Positions 45,038-57,720 of a DNA stretch of 64,000 nt are shown here, piece after piece. The DNA is taken from assembly GCA_035772405.1 (NCBI GenBank), contig JAYKKM010000351.1:1225501-1289500 (forward strand), read 5' to 3'. The number at the start of each line of letters is the position of its first letter. Within the stretch, counting starts at the first letter, position 1. Below the pieces are notes generated by a model. The model worked only from the letters and a program-made list of their open reading frames with translations. It made no database searches and was not told the origin of the DNA. This DNA is from Chrysogorgia sp. JL179-B06. Taxonomy: Eukaryota; Cnidaria; Anthozoa; Scleralcyonacea; Chrysogorgiidae. The translations under genes and the position numbers were made by a program.

Positions 45038-45533
45038 GCAATTTTCCGTCTCGTAAACGGTCGTTGCCAACCCAAACGGTCGATGCCAACCTGATATCCT
45101 TCTATTAACCCTGTAACCCCTTGTGTCCCCGCGACACACACGTTTTTTTTTTACTGATAAAACTCTGATGATTGGGGTGACTGTAAGCGCCCTCATGTAA
45201 CATACCGACTAGCTAGGAATTCAGTCTGTTTTTTTGAAAATCTCAGTCCGGTGTTCGAACAGTGTTCCAATTGGCACAAAAATAGACTGAAATTGGCACA
45301 AAAACACACTGAGATTTACAAAAAAACAGACTGAATTCCTAGCTAGTCGGTATGTTACATGAGGGCGCTTAGTCACCCCAATCATCAGAGTTTTATCAGT
45401 AAAAAAATCCGCCATCTTGGAAAAAAACACGTGTGTGTCGCAGGACACAAGGGGTTCAAGGGGTAATAGAAGGATATCAGGTTGGCATCGACCGTTTGGG
45501 TTGGCAACGACCGTTTACGAGACGGAAAATTGC
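45038..45533. mobile_element. foldback element with 9-bp target duplication
   Basis: Starts GCAATTTTCCGTCTCG and ends with the inverse; arms of about 210 bp. Flanked by perfect GGCGGCGTT (45029-45037 and 45534-45542). No coding content. Confidence 0.88.
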
Positions 45534-45542
45534 GGCGGCGTT

Positions 45543-47345
45543 AGGGGGAGGGGGAAAGCGGAAAGGCGAAGTGGGACGGGGGGAGGAGGGAACGCCTGCA
45601 CGAAAGACCCATGTTTTGGGATTTCCGCCCACATGAAGAACTGTCAAAAACAACCAATCAGCGAATAGCGGGCTTTCCTCAATGATTACAACATTTCACT
45701 TCGGGCCGAATCGTGAAATATCCATGCCTGAAACTCCGTAAAAAGCTTGTCTGCATCTGGTGGAAACAAGATTTATTTTGAAAATTTATTCAAGCAATCG
45801 TGTAGACATGGAAGCACAGAGTTGGTAGTGCATTACTACGCAGTGAAACTTTCTCCGAGCGGGTTTGTAGGTCTCATCTTGCGGCAGAAAAAATAAGAAA
45901 TGCTTTTGAACTTTATAACTTTACGAAATCAGTATCAACACATGCGAAAGGAGACAACAATGTTCCACGAACCGATAACATTAATAGCTATAGAATGAAG
46001 CGACATCTGACTACCGAACACCGTAAATCGAATGGGATTTGGCCAATAAATTTCATATGCAAGACAACGTAGAAACCATCACTTATATACGTTTAGCCGT
46101 AAGTCTATTTATTCTGAAACGTCGAAGGAATTCTCCGAACGCCCAGAGAGCATTGTTGAAACACCTGAAGACAAGGACAAGGTAGAAATCACAATATAGC
46201 TGCTTCCCCTGCCGATTGATAATCGCGCGCTAGCACGAACGTCTGGTAAATCTACTAAATTTGCCAAATCCTGTTGGTAATACCATAAAAACATCTTTGC
46301 CTGCCAGCAGCTCCCTCGTAGCAACTTTTTGTTCCTGTTTTAATTTAAAGCTACGACCAGCAACGAACTGAAGATCGGTTAAAGCTTTCTAAAATAAAAT
46401 AATCTACCAACACGGGTTTTCTAGAGTCGCCATTTTTAAATGTTTATTTTCTGATAGGAAACTCCTGAATACTAATGAGTTGAGTTAGCCAATCAGAATT
46501 TAGCGTCCTCTGGTGGACGTAGAAATCCAAAAACATGGGGTTCCATCCGCACTCACCCCAGTCCCCGCCCCCAATCCCTAAACGGCTGCTTCGCAGGCTA
46601 TGGCCGCCATTATGAAACTGAGTCGGCAAAAATGTCAACCTTGCAGGTTACTATATTGACGAGTAACACTGAATGTTGTTTAATACTAAGCTATTTTGTT
46701 ACTTTTAGTTTTTGAGTCCTTATTAGGAATATATTTGTTTGTAGAATTGAATTGACAGATGCCCATATACATAATAACAACTCTGCTACTACAAAAACAT
46801 CAGTTTTCTTGATCATATACATAATTATGCCATCAAATGCACAGGTTGCTACTAAACTCATTATTAATTTAATATACACTAGTTTTAATAGGTATTTCTC
46901 CGTTCCGGGTTGTCAGTACAGAAGCTTGAAGGTGATCGGTTTCTTTTGAGAAGCTTTTTGAAATGACGTGTATTCAAGGCATTCATTGACGACGTTATGT
47001 AATACCAGTATAATTGTACATAAAAGAAAATACTTGTGGAATCATCTGATTAGGATAGAGAACGAGTAAAGGAAAGGAAAATATGCTGAGGTACGTCAAA
47101 GTTAAAAATCAAGTAATGTTTCTATTTTTCCACCCTACTGAACAATGATTTTATCTAAAGACCTATTTCTACAATATACTGTTGTTTTTTATGATTGTTT
47201 ATTACGATGGTTATACTGGAGAAATGTAATTATTTGAACGCAGTACATCAATATTTAGCCTACGTCGCATCCGGCTTTTTGATACCCCAAAGAGTCGTTT
47301 AAAAAGTCGTTCAGATCCGCGACGGCAATAGCAACCACGACGACC
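45543..47345. other. intergenic, nothing recognised
   Basis: Short frames on both strands lack recognisable motifs. No element ends matched. Confidence 0.45.
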
Positions 47346-47354
47346 TTCAAACAG

Positions 47355-47931
47355 TCATGTTAATCTCAACACCGTTATTCTCAACAACGTTCTTCTCAAA
47401 ACCGTTATTCTCAACACCATTATTCCCAACATCGTTAATCTCAACACCGTTATTCTCAAAACCGTTAATCTCAACACAGTTAATTTCAACACCGTTATTC
47501 TCAAAACCGTTAATCTCTACACAGTTAATCTCAACACCGTTAATCTCAACACCGTTAATCTCAACACCGTTAATTTCAACACCGTTAATCTCAACACAGT
47601 TAATCTCAACACCGTTAATCTCCATACCGTTATCTCAACACCGTTAATCTCCATACTGTTATTCTCAACACCGTTATTCTCAACACCGTTATTCTCAACA
47701 TCGTTAACTAGATCTCAACACCGTTAATCTCAACATCGTTATTCTCAACATCGTTATTCTCAACACCGTTAATCTCCACACCGTTATTCTCAACATCGTT
47801 AATCTCAACACCGTTAATCTCAACACTGTTAATCTGAACACCGTTAATCTCAATAACGTTATTCTCAATATCGTTAATCTCAACACCGTTAATCTCAAAG
47901 CGTTAATCTGAACACCGTTATTCTCAACGGT
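47355..47931. repeat. 15-bp tandem array (left block)
   Basis: About 38 copies of a 15-base unit 'aacaccgttaatctc' with common variants (ttctc, atcg). It translates to repeats such as ISTPL on + and VEINGVEIN on -, which are not genes. Continues at 48466-48600. Confidence 0.95.
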
Positions 47932-47935
47932 AATT

Positions 47936-48451
47936 GATAAAAGGAGAATAGTGCGAATAGTGCGAATAGTCGGCGAATAGTGCGAATATAGTCGGCGAAT
48001 AGTGCGAATTAGTACGCGAATAGTTGGGCAAATACGGCATGTTGTAAAACATGGACTGATAAAAATAGGCGGGGTGCGGGGGTTAGGATCTTTGTTGTGT
48101 TGATAAAAACTATAAGGAGTACCAACCCCAACACAACAAAGATCCTAACCGTTATCAGTCCATGTTTTATCAGTCCATGTTTTACCAGTCCATATTTTAC
48201 CAGTCCATGTTTTACAACATGCCGTATTTGCCCAACTATTCGCGTACTATTCGCACTATTCGTCGACTATTCGCCGACTATTCGCACTATTCGTCGACTA
48301 TTCGCACTATTCGTCGACTATTCGCACTATTCGTCGACTATTCGCACTATTCGTCGACTATTCGCACTATTCGTCGACTATTCGCACTATTCGTCGACTA
48401 TTCGCACTATTCGTCGACTATTCGCACTATTCGCACTATTATCCTTTTATC
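47936..48451. mobile_element. inverted-repeat element inside the 15-bp array
   Basis: Ends GATAAAAGGAGAATAGTGCG and its near-inverse, flanked by AATT on both sides. The arms extend through 'gggcaaatacggcatgttg' and 'gttaggatctttgttgtgtt'. The right arm contains about ten tandem copies of a 20-base unit 'cgtcgactattcgcactatt', while the left arm has only a few diverged units. Confidence 0.85.
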
Positions 48452-48465
48452 AATTGCCTATTCTC

Positions 48466-48600
48466 AACACCGTTTAATCTCAACATCATTAATCTCAACA
48501 CCATTAATCTCAACACCGTTAATCTCAACACCGTTAATCTCAACACCGTTAATCTCGCACCGTTAATCTCAGCACCGTTATTCTCAACAGCTTAACTCAC
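48466..48600. repeat. 15-bp tandem array (right block)
   Basis: Resumes the same 'aacaccgttaatctc' unit after the inserted element. Confidence 0.92.
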
Positions 48601-48805
48601 GGAGAGCTGTTCCTTAAAGGTCTGTCAATACCATATCCATTTTTATTCACGATTGTCATTATTGTTAGGATATTGTTGTTTTTTGTTTTTTATTTAAACA
48701 ATATTTAAAACTCAGCATTTGTTCTAAGAGCACTCATTTGCTCACCTGGAGAACTCATGCTGTTCCATGATTTTTTGAACACATCACGATCGAAGTCACA
48801 CAGTT

Positions 48806-49171
48806 CAACCTAGTCTCCACCTATAGTTAATGTAGACAGTCTACATTGGTAACGTGTAGCTGATAATGTATGATGTCTACATTAACTCAACTAACGCTAA
48901 AATAACGACAGTTGGCGCATGTTTTTAACAGTCAATTTATAATCCCACATGTTTAGTCTCTCTCACTAGTCTATTAATCTAGCAACCCAAGTAGGGGAGT
49001 GGGTGTGGTGTGGGATAGGGATTGCGTGAAAACCCGGGGGTTAGGGTTAGAAAATTCGTTAGGCGGGGGGTTTTGGGGTTAGCGGTTATTTGTTAATGTA
49101 GACCGATCATACATTCACAGCTACGTGTTACCAATGTAGACTGTCTATATTAACTGGTGGAGACTGGGTTG
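48806..49171. mobile_element. MITE, 366 bp
   Basis: Begins CAACCTAGTCTCCACC and ends GGTGGAGACTGGGTTG. Arms of about 85 bp contain 'gttaatgtagacagtctaca'. No clear target duplication. A half copy is at 24197-24275. Confidence 0.8.
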
Positions 49172-50620
49172 CAAAGTTATATATATACAACATAAAGTAA
49201 AGAACAAAAAGCGATTATATCAATACTAGAAATACGTATACGCAACAACCCCTCGCCCAATTGCTGTTTGATACTTACACAGTACTTCTTTTAGTTCTAA
49301 ATTACTTGAATTAGATAATAGTCACTTCATTTGCCAAGCTAAATAAATTTTCAGTGGACAATATCTCTGAGAGCTTAATTTTTGGGTGCAGCAACAGAAT
49401 AGTGGGGAGGTCTACTGCTGTTTCTACCAATTACTGAGAAATAAATTACTTTTATTCCAATATTGATGACTCACGAAATAATCAATGCAGTATTTAGTAT
49501 ATAGACACAAAAGGCTGTTGAAGGAAGAAAGTGCATCTGTATCATACAATGGGTGTCCTTTAAAAAAATCAAATTCGTTCAAATGTCTACGGATGTTATA
49601 CAGTAGTGCAAATGTATAGGGGGTCCATTTAAATTGGATTTACTAAGACGTATTAGAGATTCTACCCCAATTGTTGGTGTGGATAGATTATATACAGTAA
49701 GTTGATAATTCTACCCACATTAATGGACTACAGTGATGTGGAGCTGGCAGGAATTTGGATAACTACAGTAAATATTGATGGTCATAATCAGAGGTCTCTA
49801 TGCATGTCAGGGAAACTGATCTTTCCTAAGTCGGGACTTGAAACTGATTGGTTTACAGAAATCCTAAGTTTTGTACCTCTCTTGTATTAGAAGCAAGTTA
49901 CATTGTGTAATGCTAGTTAGGAAATTCTGTGGCATTTTAACATCATATCTACTGGTAAAGAGCTATTTTCCATGTTTCAATTAATCTGTTCGTACATACA
50001 GTACATGTTGTAGCGCCATTATCTATTGCATTAATTGACAATATGTGAAGGATATACAACTTTTGAGTTAAAATTAGGTTTTGTAACATTGTACTGTACA
50101 TTTATGAATATATTAAGAGGAGATTTTTTACAGAATCGCGTAAGTCGCGCTCAAAAACCAATCAGAGTGGCGAAAATCGAAACGTCACCTCATAGAAAAC
50201 ATGTCGGTAGCGAGTGTCAACTCTGACACTGTTTCACGTAGTTTAAATACATCAAGAATTACTTTGAAACTGTAAATAATATCGGAAATGTAAAGGAAAT
50301 CCAGTATTGTATCTACGAAAAGAAGAGGTCGTCTCAAACAGTGTTTATCCTAATCTTACTGTTCCAAGTCTGCTGATGAACGTACTTATTGAGTCGTTGA
50401 CAAAGATCACAAGACCAAGTATCAAGGCCGCAAGTGCAGGTATGTCCATATTTTTGCTATTTGATTGACATACAGATAAGCAGAAAATGTTTAACAGTAA
50501 GAGTAAGCATTAGATATCGGTTTTATGGATTCAGAAACATTGCTCATTAAAGTCAGACATAGTGTGCCATGCACGTTCTTGACGTTTATGTTTCGACTTG
50601 ACTAAAATTTATTTGTCAAA
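49172..50620. other. intergenic, nothing recognised
   Basis: A short 'actagaaatacgtatacgca' block near 49228 is shared with 62350-62390 and 63834-63870. Otherwise no exon or element recognised. Confidence 0.45.
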
Positions 50621-50629
50621 ATTACTAAT

Positions 50630-52010
50630 CAAAACGCATCCGATCAAACTGAATATATCTTATGTCATATTTTGGTTATTATAGTTGTTAAAAATCGTGT
50701 TCTTAACGAAATTTCGGTGGACTGTCCAAGGTGATTTTTCATATTTCAAAGGTGCTTGAGTGGCTATATATGTCGATAACTCATTTGCACTGTAAAATTG
50801 ATTATAAGTTTATTTTCGTTTTGCTTTTCGATATGAAACAAAATGTCATATCTTTATGGGTCTTATGTTTTCAGATGTATATATATTTCTTGGAGAAAAC
50901 CCCAATTAACTAAAATAAATCTGCACACAAGATGATTTGGTGTCATCTTTGCCTTTGGTCATAAATGAGGTCATAACTATTTTTAAAGAATCCTAGACCT
51001 GAAGTTCAATCACAAAAAATATGTGTAAAAATGTCTCCGATCAAACTAAATCATAACTCATAACAAACTTTGGTTATTCTAGTTTTATAAAATGGTGATT
51101 ATAATGAAATTTGGGTGGACGGTCCAAGGTGATTTTTTCACATTTTTGAAAATGAACCTGAATTGCTTGATTGAAGTTTATTTACTGAATATACAATAGT
51201 ACATTGGCTTATAGGTCTATGTTTGTGTGTGTTCTTTTTAAATGATAGTGAATATCATAATTTGTTAACTGCTACAGACATATATTTTCAGATGTTTTAT
51301 TGGAGTAAAACCCTGAGTTAAAAATGAGATGGTTTTGGAGATACAAATAGGATGTTTTTAATGTCAGCCATATATGATAAAACATGGAGGCCATAAGTAA
51401 GGTTGAGCCTGAAGTTCAATCAAAAAAAATATGTGTAAAAATGTCTCCGATCAAACTAAATCATAACCCATAACAAACTTTGGTTATTCTAGTTTAATGA
51501 AATTGTGATTATAATGAAATTTGGGTGGGCGGTCCAAGGTGATTTTTTCACATTTTTGAAAATGAACCTGAATTGCTTGATTGAAGTTTATTTACTGAAT
51601 ATACAATAGTACATTGGCTTATAGGTCTATGTTTGTGTGTGTTCTTTTTAAATGATAGTGAATATCATAATTTGTTAACTGCTACAGACATATATTTTCA
51701 GATGTTTTATTGGAGTAAAACCCTGAGTTAAAAATGAGATGGTTTTGGAGATACAAATAGGATGTTTTTAATGTCAGCCATATATGATAAAACATGGAGG
51801 CCATAAGTAAGGTTGAGCCTGAAGTTCAATCAAAAAAAATATGTGTAAAGATGTCTCCGATCAAACTAAATCATAACCCATAACAAACTTTGGTTATTCT
51901 AGTTTAATGAAATTGTGATTATAATGAAATTTGGGTGGGCGGTCCAAGGTGATTTTTTAACATTTTTGAAAATGAACCTGAATTGCTTGGTTGAAGTTTA
52001 TTCACTGTGT
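50630..52010. repeat. 410-bp tandem repeat
   Basis: 'ggtccaaggtgatttttt' recurs at 51121, 51531 and 51941, i.e. every 410 bases. The last two units are almost identical. A more diverged unit precedes them ('ctgtccaaggtgatttttca' near 50725). No coding frame. Confidence 0.93.
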
Positions 52011-52228
52011 ATACATTTGTCTTATTACAGTAGTTTATTATTTATTTATTTGTGTTTTTCATAATCATTAATATGAAACTAAATAACATTTTTCACTGCT
52101 TGCAGGCACATATTTTCACAAAATACTAAGATTAGAATATCTTTGAGATGTAAATAGGAGATATTTATACAGTTATCAACCAATTTTGGATTTAAAAAGA
52201 AACAACTTGATTGAAACATATTCACAGT

Positions 52229-52705
52229 CAGGGTTATAGCTACGGTGGGCGGGCCCGCCCACCAGTCACGATTTGCGCCCACCACTCTTGGTCAATCTCA
52301 GCCCTGCTGCCAGCACAGAATTCACTAACGCAAATAGTAAATATGTCAATATTTTAGTGCTTTTCATTCGAAAATAAAGTATTTTGTGTCATTTTGTGAT
52401 TTATAACGCATATTTAATCACAATTTTCATGTAAACTCCACGATTAGTTCAAAAATAGATGCGTAGTACTCTTTTTGTGGTGTTCTTTGAAATTAACATT
52501 AATTCTTAGAAAACCGCTGAGTTAGAGGCCTGGGACTAGTGCCAATTGTTTGTTTCACAGCGGCTTGCCGTATTCATTCAGCTATGTGTGCTTGATCGCA
52601 CTTTATTATTATATTACCAGTCCGCCCTGTTGCGATCGCTTCCGCGTCGGGCCGTCGGCACATTGCCATGAGCCCACCACTAAAATTGGTCTATCTACAA
52701 CCCTG
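52229..52705. mobile_element. hAT-like MITE, 477 bp
   Basis: Ends CAGGGTTATAG and CTACAACCCTG. Flanks TTCACAGT and TTCACCCT agree at six of eight bases, in line with an 8-bp duplication. Inner 'ggtgggc' and 'gcccacca' are inverted near the ends. Confidence 0.65.
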
Positions 52706-53322
52706 TTCACCCTGTGTATACTTGTTAGTAATCTCGAGGGGCTTTTGTTGTTTTGTAACGTTTTGCCAGACCATTTAGTGTATGTAAAATAATCTTTTAT
52801 GCTTATTGTTTACAGGTACATTTCATTTGGAATCCCTATTATCTTGGCCATCATCTATATCAATGGAAATATTTTAGTATTCAAATTTGCATTTTTAAGC
52901 ATCAAAATGTTGTATTGGTTGCAAGAAAGAAACAGTTCTTATTAGTTGTTCTCAGGTCTTATTCATGCAAAGGATTGGCATTGATTTAAGGTGCCTCAAT
53001 GCAGTTTGTCCTAAAGTAGAAAATAGTATTTGAACTAAAAAAAATGATATATTATAGGAAGAGAGTTATACTGAATGTTTAGATATCTTGGCTATTTCTT
53101 TCTTTATTCAACAATTGGTAGGTTATTCCGCCCCATTTTCAAATGTATTAAAATACAACTTGTATACAACTGACTCAACTTATATCATTACACTCGTGAC
53201 ACTACTAAGACAATGCTGGTTTATATTACAATATTATAACGGTGATTATATTTACATTATCATTCAACAGTTATGGACTGCGCAAACGAAATACTTTTTT
53301 TTAACTTTGAAAAAATGTCTCT
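52706..53322. other. intergenic, nothing recognised
   Basis: Downstream of the long minus-strand gene. No element ends matched. Confidence 0.45.
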
Positions 53323-56300
53323 TTATCCCTTGATTATATTATACCGTGATGTTTCGAGTCCTCTTTTTTGCAGCTTCATTTTTCTTTTTTTGTATGCACT
53401 CCAGTAACTTGCTATTTGAGTTTTGCTTAAAACCATCTTTTCTCCCAGTTTTCTCTCCAATAGTTTTCTACACTTTGAAACAGTACATCTTTTCTTCTTG
53501 TCACATTCCCCTTCATCAAAACATAAATCCATAATTTCTTTTTGTTGCGTAGTGAACCTGTTTGATTTTTTTGAACATTTCTTTCGAGCACTTCCTTCTA
53601 GCATTGTACAGAAAAGGCTTTGCGCAATTGTGTTAGTGTTCGTCAATATATTAGTTGCCGGTGCCTCAAGTTTTCTCACTTTTGCAGCAATTCCTAATGC
53701 TTCATTGACCGGTAGTGATTCTCGTAGTTCTGCTATTGTTTTGGTAACCGTTGATTTCGTCCGTTCCTTCGCTTTATTAATACACAAATCGACGTGTTTT
53801 TGCAAACAACCTATTCTCAAAAATGCCTTTCCACAATTTCGCATATGTTGACATCCGTATTCCCCTCCGGTTGACTGGTGGCCGTGTCTGTAGATATTTT
53901 AATTTTTTCCCCCTTCGGCTTTTTAACGAAACGTGGTTGTACGTTATCGTGCTCGTTACCATCGAAGTCAGAGATTACTCCAGTTGAGATAGTATCCGAT
54001 GTTAAGTATGAGGGCCAAAGTTTGACGAACTTTTCCTTGGTAAAACGGTTGGGTTCACATTTACTCGTTTGCTCTCTTGCCTCGATTGCGTTGCATTGTA
54101 AGTTATCGTAAACAAAAGTGAAGTCACCAAACAATGTTATTCCGTTCCATGTTTTCGCACTTGCCGGCTCTTTCGATCTGTCGATGTGTATTTCGTAGAC
54201 ATGAGTGCCTTTGAGATGGTCTTTTGTTCCATTTACGATATCTTCGCTTTCTAATATGTTATTTCCCTTTTTCATCCAACCTTTCAGAGCAAACTTGAAC
54301 GTGGCAAAATGCGAGTCCAACGAAGTCTTTCCCTTTTGGGCTTCAAAAAAAGAGTATCTTTCAATTTTAATGGGGCACAATTCTGAAAAGCGCATCAGCC
54401 ACAGAATAATTGATGTATTGTGATAATGAGGACCATTGTCAGACCATATCACCAGAGATGTTATATCTTCATGTTTCGATGAGAAATTTTTGAGTGTAGC
54501 TTCAAACGCACTTGCTGTAAAAAACCAATTCTGAGCACAATCCCCGTTAGAAAACACGTCGTGAATTTCAACTTCGATTTCTGAGGAGTCGGAAGACTTA
54601 TAGAAAAACATACTTCCGTGTAACGATACACCTTTCTTGGCATACCAGTCTCGTTGAGGTTCTCTAAATTTCTGAAGTAAGAGTTTCATCATGTAGTCGC
54701 AAACAGCGATTGTCTTACCAGGTTTGAGCTCCTCAATTTCGCACAAGAATCGAAACCTTTGGTACTTCCCGCGGACTAGGTGGCCGATATAAGATCGTAA
54801 CTTCTCTTGGACTTCGGAAATCTTATTTCGAAAGTAAACCTTCCGACTGTCGGGGAGTTTGCTGTTAGAGATTGTTGCACGTAAGTCGTCGAATAAGTTG
54901 AACCTTTCCACACAAATTTCACAAACTTTCTTATTTGCACACGTTGCATTTTCCTCCAGAAGCCAAGACATGCAATGAAAGGGACAATGTGATTGCATTT
55001 CTAATTCGTCGAGGAATTTGGAAAGGAGATGCCCCTTTAACACTTTAGCTCTTGTTGCGAAGTCGGTCATAGAACTATCTTTGCTACACGTGTTAACAGG
55101 AAGATTAGGAGAAACTCTGACAGGGATCATTAAAACTGGGGAGTTTCTAGGTAACGGATTCCATTGCTGATATTCAGTTTCTTGATCTGTGATATCAACC
55201 ATGATTACTTTCGTCTTGTCTGTGTCGTTCACGAACTCAATTTCTTCATCGTTTTCCAGTTGTGAATCATCTGGTATTTCGTGGAGCGACTTATCAGATA
55301 CTTCATTGTTGAGTTCGTTGATTATGTCGTCCAGATTTTTCCAATTTTGTGCTCCAATTTCGTCACAGATATTGCATAGGCCAACCATTTGCACCATCTC
55401 TCTGAAATTTCCTGCATTGAGTCCTTGACGAAACTTTGTTTCAGATATAGGTCGTCTACCAGTTGTTGAGCATTCTGCCTTGTACTTGGCGTATAGATGG
55501 TTCTTGCTATCCTTAAGCCACATAACGGGTTGTTTTTTCTCTTCAAATAAATCGGACAACCACGACGACTTTTTTCCTTCGCAATAAGCCATCCTGTGCG
55601 AAGATCGTGTAACGTTATCGGGATGATGAAGAAAGTTGACCACGAATGCGAGATCTTCAACAGGTATCTTGTATCGTGTAACACGTGTACGTTTAGGAGG
55701 TGTCACACCAGCTCCTATAAATTTTGCGTGCCGGCGTGCTTCAGTTATTTCGTAGTCGGAGCACGGAAAGGCATTTTTTAATTCTTTGTTTCTGAAATGG
55801 TTTGCCACAGTGCTTAACAGTCTGATTCTGCCACAGGACCCATGGTTTTCTTTGCTGTAGGACTGGGTCAAGTCATCGACCATTTTTGTTAACTTAGGAG
55901 ACTCTTTGCTTTGGCTTTGAATATTTTTGAGAGGTGTCTTTTTAATGACATCGTCAAGCAATTCCCATCCATCACCTTGGGATATTGCGTTGCATTTTTC
56001 AACCGTTTCGTTCACGACACTCGTTGCTGATGCTCTCATTCTTCTCTTACTTGCTTTGCTTGCGCTGCAGTAACTTACGCGCGGCCGTCCTGATTTCTTC
56101 TGTGTTTCCGAAGACGAAGTAACTTTTTGTTGATTTGCAATGACGTTTCCTTGCGTTTCCCTAATTTGATCGCAAGCGCTGAGTTGATTGTATTCGGACT
56201 CTTCCAGCATTTTCTTTCTGTGTGCGAAAATCTTGTGATAACATTTTTGGCAAATTTTGTCGTTTTCGTGAATGTCTAGTTTTGCCAATAGACGACGCCT

Positions 56301-56627
56301 TATATCTTCGTTAAGGGAGTCGACTGGCGGAAAGTAGAGCCTAGTCAGATGTCGTCGGCTTGTTGTGCAACTGGATACAGCACACTTATTTCTGCATGTT
56401 CTAACGGTCTTGGATATCCAGCACGTTTGACAAACTACACAATTTTTTCCGGCCAAAAAATTATTATCTTGAACGCCCAGTTGCTTGTAATTACTCAGCG
56501 TCACGGTTCTTCTTCGGTTTCCAACTGGAGGGGTGGTGTTACAAAAATAACATTTTTCGACTAATGCGCTCCCGGCTTCTCTTTTACTCATATTTCTCCT
56601 GCCTAAACTAAAAAATTTGAAATCCAT
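53323..56627 (-). CDS. large Cys-rich/RNase H-like/C2H2 protein, probably transposon-derived; one frameshift
   Basis: A 936-residue frame (56627-53817) and a 173-residue frame (to 53323) overlap and differ by one base near 53860-53870, at a GGAGGGG run. Joined they would give about 1,100 residues. Order: Cys-rich modules (CYFCNTTPP, CVVCQTCW, CAVSSC, KICQKCYHKIF); a basic segment with GRPR; a central region; MSWLLEEN with Cys pairs; an RNase H-like part with AVCDYMMKLLLQKF...VSLHGS, LVIWSDNGPHYHNTS and FFEAQKGKTSLDSHFATFK (candidate D, D, E/D acids); then in the second frame a C-x5-C-x12-H-x3-C finger (CQHMRNCGKAF...HVDLC) and a homeodomain-like helical end (QIASYWSAYKKRK). The start used gives MDFKFF; MSKREAG at residue 13 is an alternative. 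I know relatives only as uncharacterised multi-copy invertebrate proteins. No TIRs found around it. Confidence 0.75.
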
Positions 56628-57252
56628 TTATCCGAAGTATTTTACTATAATGAAAGAGAAAATCTGACAAAGAGAACAAATCTGACAAAGAGAACATATT
56701 TAGTTCCAGGCTTAACGTACCCCTCCCACCTGCAGACGTCCAATTTAGGCTAAAAGTTCCGTAGATATAATATGCTCAGACTCGTCATCATGTATCACGC
56801 ACGTGAACAAGGATTTTTCCATTGTTCAAATATTTCTGGATGCATGTGTTTTCACTGCTGTGCTCTGATTTAAACTGTAGTCGAATGATTTGGAATATTC
56901 ATGTTAAGTAAACAGAAGACCAGGTACGATACACTTGCTTAATTTTAACTTCTTAGCTCGTTATTATATTAAACTGGGTCTTATTTGATCAGATCGAAGT
57001 ATGGCTAGTCGTGAGTTTTAAATACTTTATAAACTGAACGATTAGATGTTTTTAGATTTAAACATTAGCAAAATACATTTGACATGGCCACTGACACTTT
57101 ATGTGCTGTAGTACTTTTACAAAAAACGGACTTACTGTAGCTATCAATTATCCATATCCCTTTATATTTCTTAATAACGTTCAAGCAACGACGTCGACAT
57201 CGTTCTGAGGATTTTTTCCTTCTATTCACAAACTTTGTCTATGTCTGTACTT
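56628..57252. other. intergenic between two minus-strand genes
   Basis: No exon, element end or core promoter recognised. Confidence 0.45.
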
Positions 57253-57609
57253 TTAAAAAATTTCTCCTCGCATCATTGCAGCTAAAACAAATCTGATCTG
57301 GTTGTAAGTGAAAAGGTTTCCAATTTTGTCGTGTATATTTCGTAGGGATGTGCCATGTCTCTTGATTCTATCAGACACTTCTTCTACATCAGCAGGTGAA
57401 AGCTTCATTTTATCGGACAATTTTGCAAAAGACAGTGGTGCTCCAGAACAGTATCCGTCAATGGTATATACTTCTGCAGTCGAAACCGCTACACCAAGAA
57501 CTTTTGCCATTGAATCAAATTCCCCGTTTCCTTTCAAAAAAAGTTTCACGGCCTGGATCTTTTTGGGCGAAGGCTTGTTTGGTCCGTATAATGATTTATA
57601 ACTCTGTCG
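57253..57609 (-). CDS. last exon of a RecQ/WRN-type helicase (HTH_40-like C-terminus)
   Basis: Acceptor ctcgtag before RQSYKSLYGPN. The exon then encodes KIQAVKLFLKGNGEFDSMAK, VLGVAVSTAEVYTIDGYCSG, KLSPADVEEVSDRIKRHGTS and YNQIRFVLAAMMRGEIF, then a stop. The pattern (F..G.....A..lgvs.sTve.y...g...g, then I...G...l..i......YnqIR.vlA) matches the HTH_40 domain found at the C-terminus of RecQ helicases, including WRN. The helicase core would lie upstream (higher coordinates) but I did not find more than one further exon. WRN is a possibility, not a firm identity. Confidence 0.6.
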   Translation of the reverse strand, partial: RQSYKSLYGPNKPSPKKIQAVKLFLKGNGEFDSMAKVLGVAVSTAEVYTIDGYCSGAPLSFAKLSDKMKLSPADVEEVSDRIKRHGTSLRNIHDKIGNLFTYNQIRFVLAAMMRGEIF

Positions 57610-57720
57610 CTACGAGTGAACACAAGTATATGAAAATACGAAACTGGTATTTTAAAGGTCAATGAAAGGATTATTATTATTATTGTTATTGAAACGGCAA
57701 AAAAACGAAATATAATTTAC

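Noticed and set aside
48240..48440. Regular short repeats that could suggest a CRISPR array
   Set aside because: Units are head to tail without unique spacers, and the context is a eukaryotic genome.
47347..48566. Long frames with ISTPL-, VEING- and RTIRRLFALFVDYS-type peptide repeats
   Set aside because: They are translations of the 15-bp and 20-bp tandem arrays. Period divisible by three (15) or mutual compensation keeps frames open without selection.
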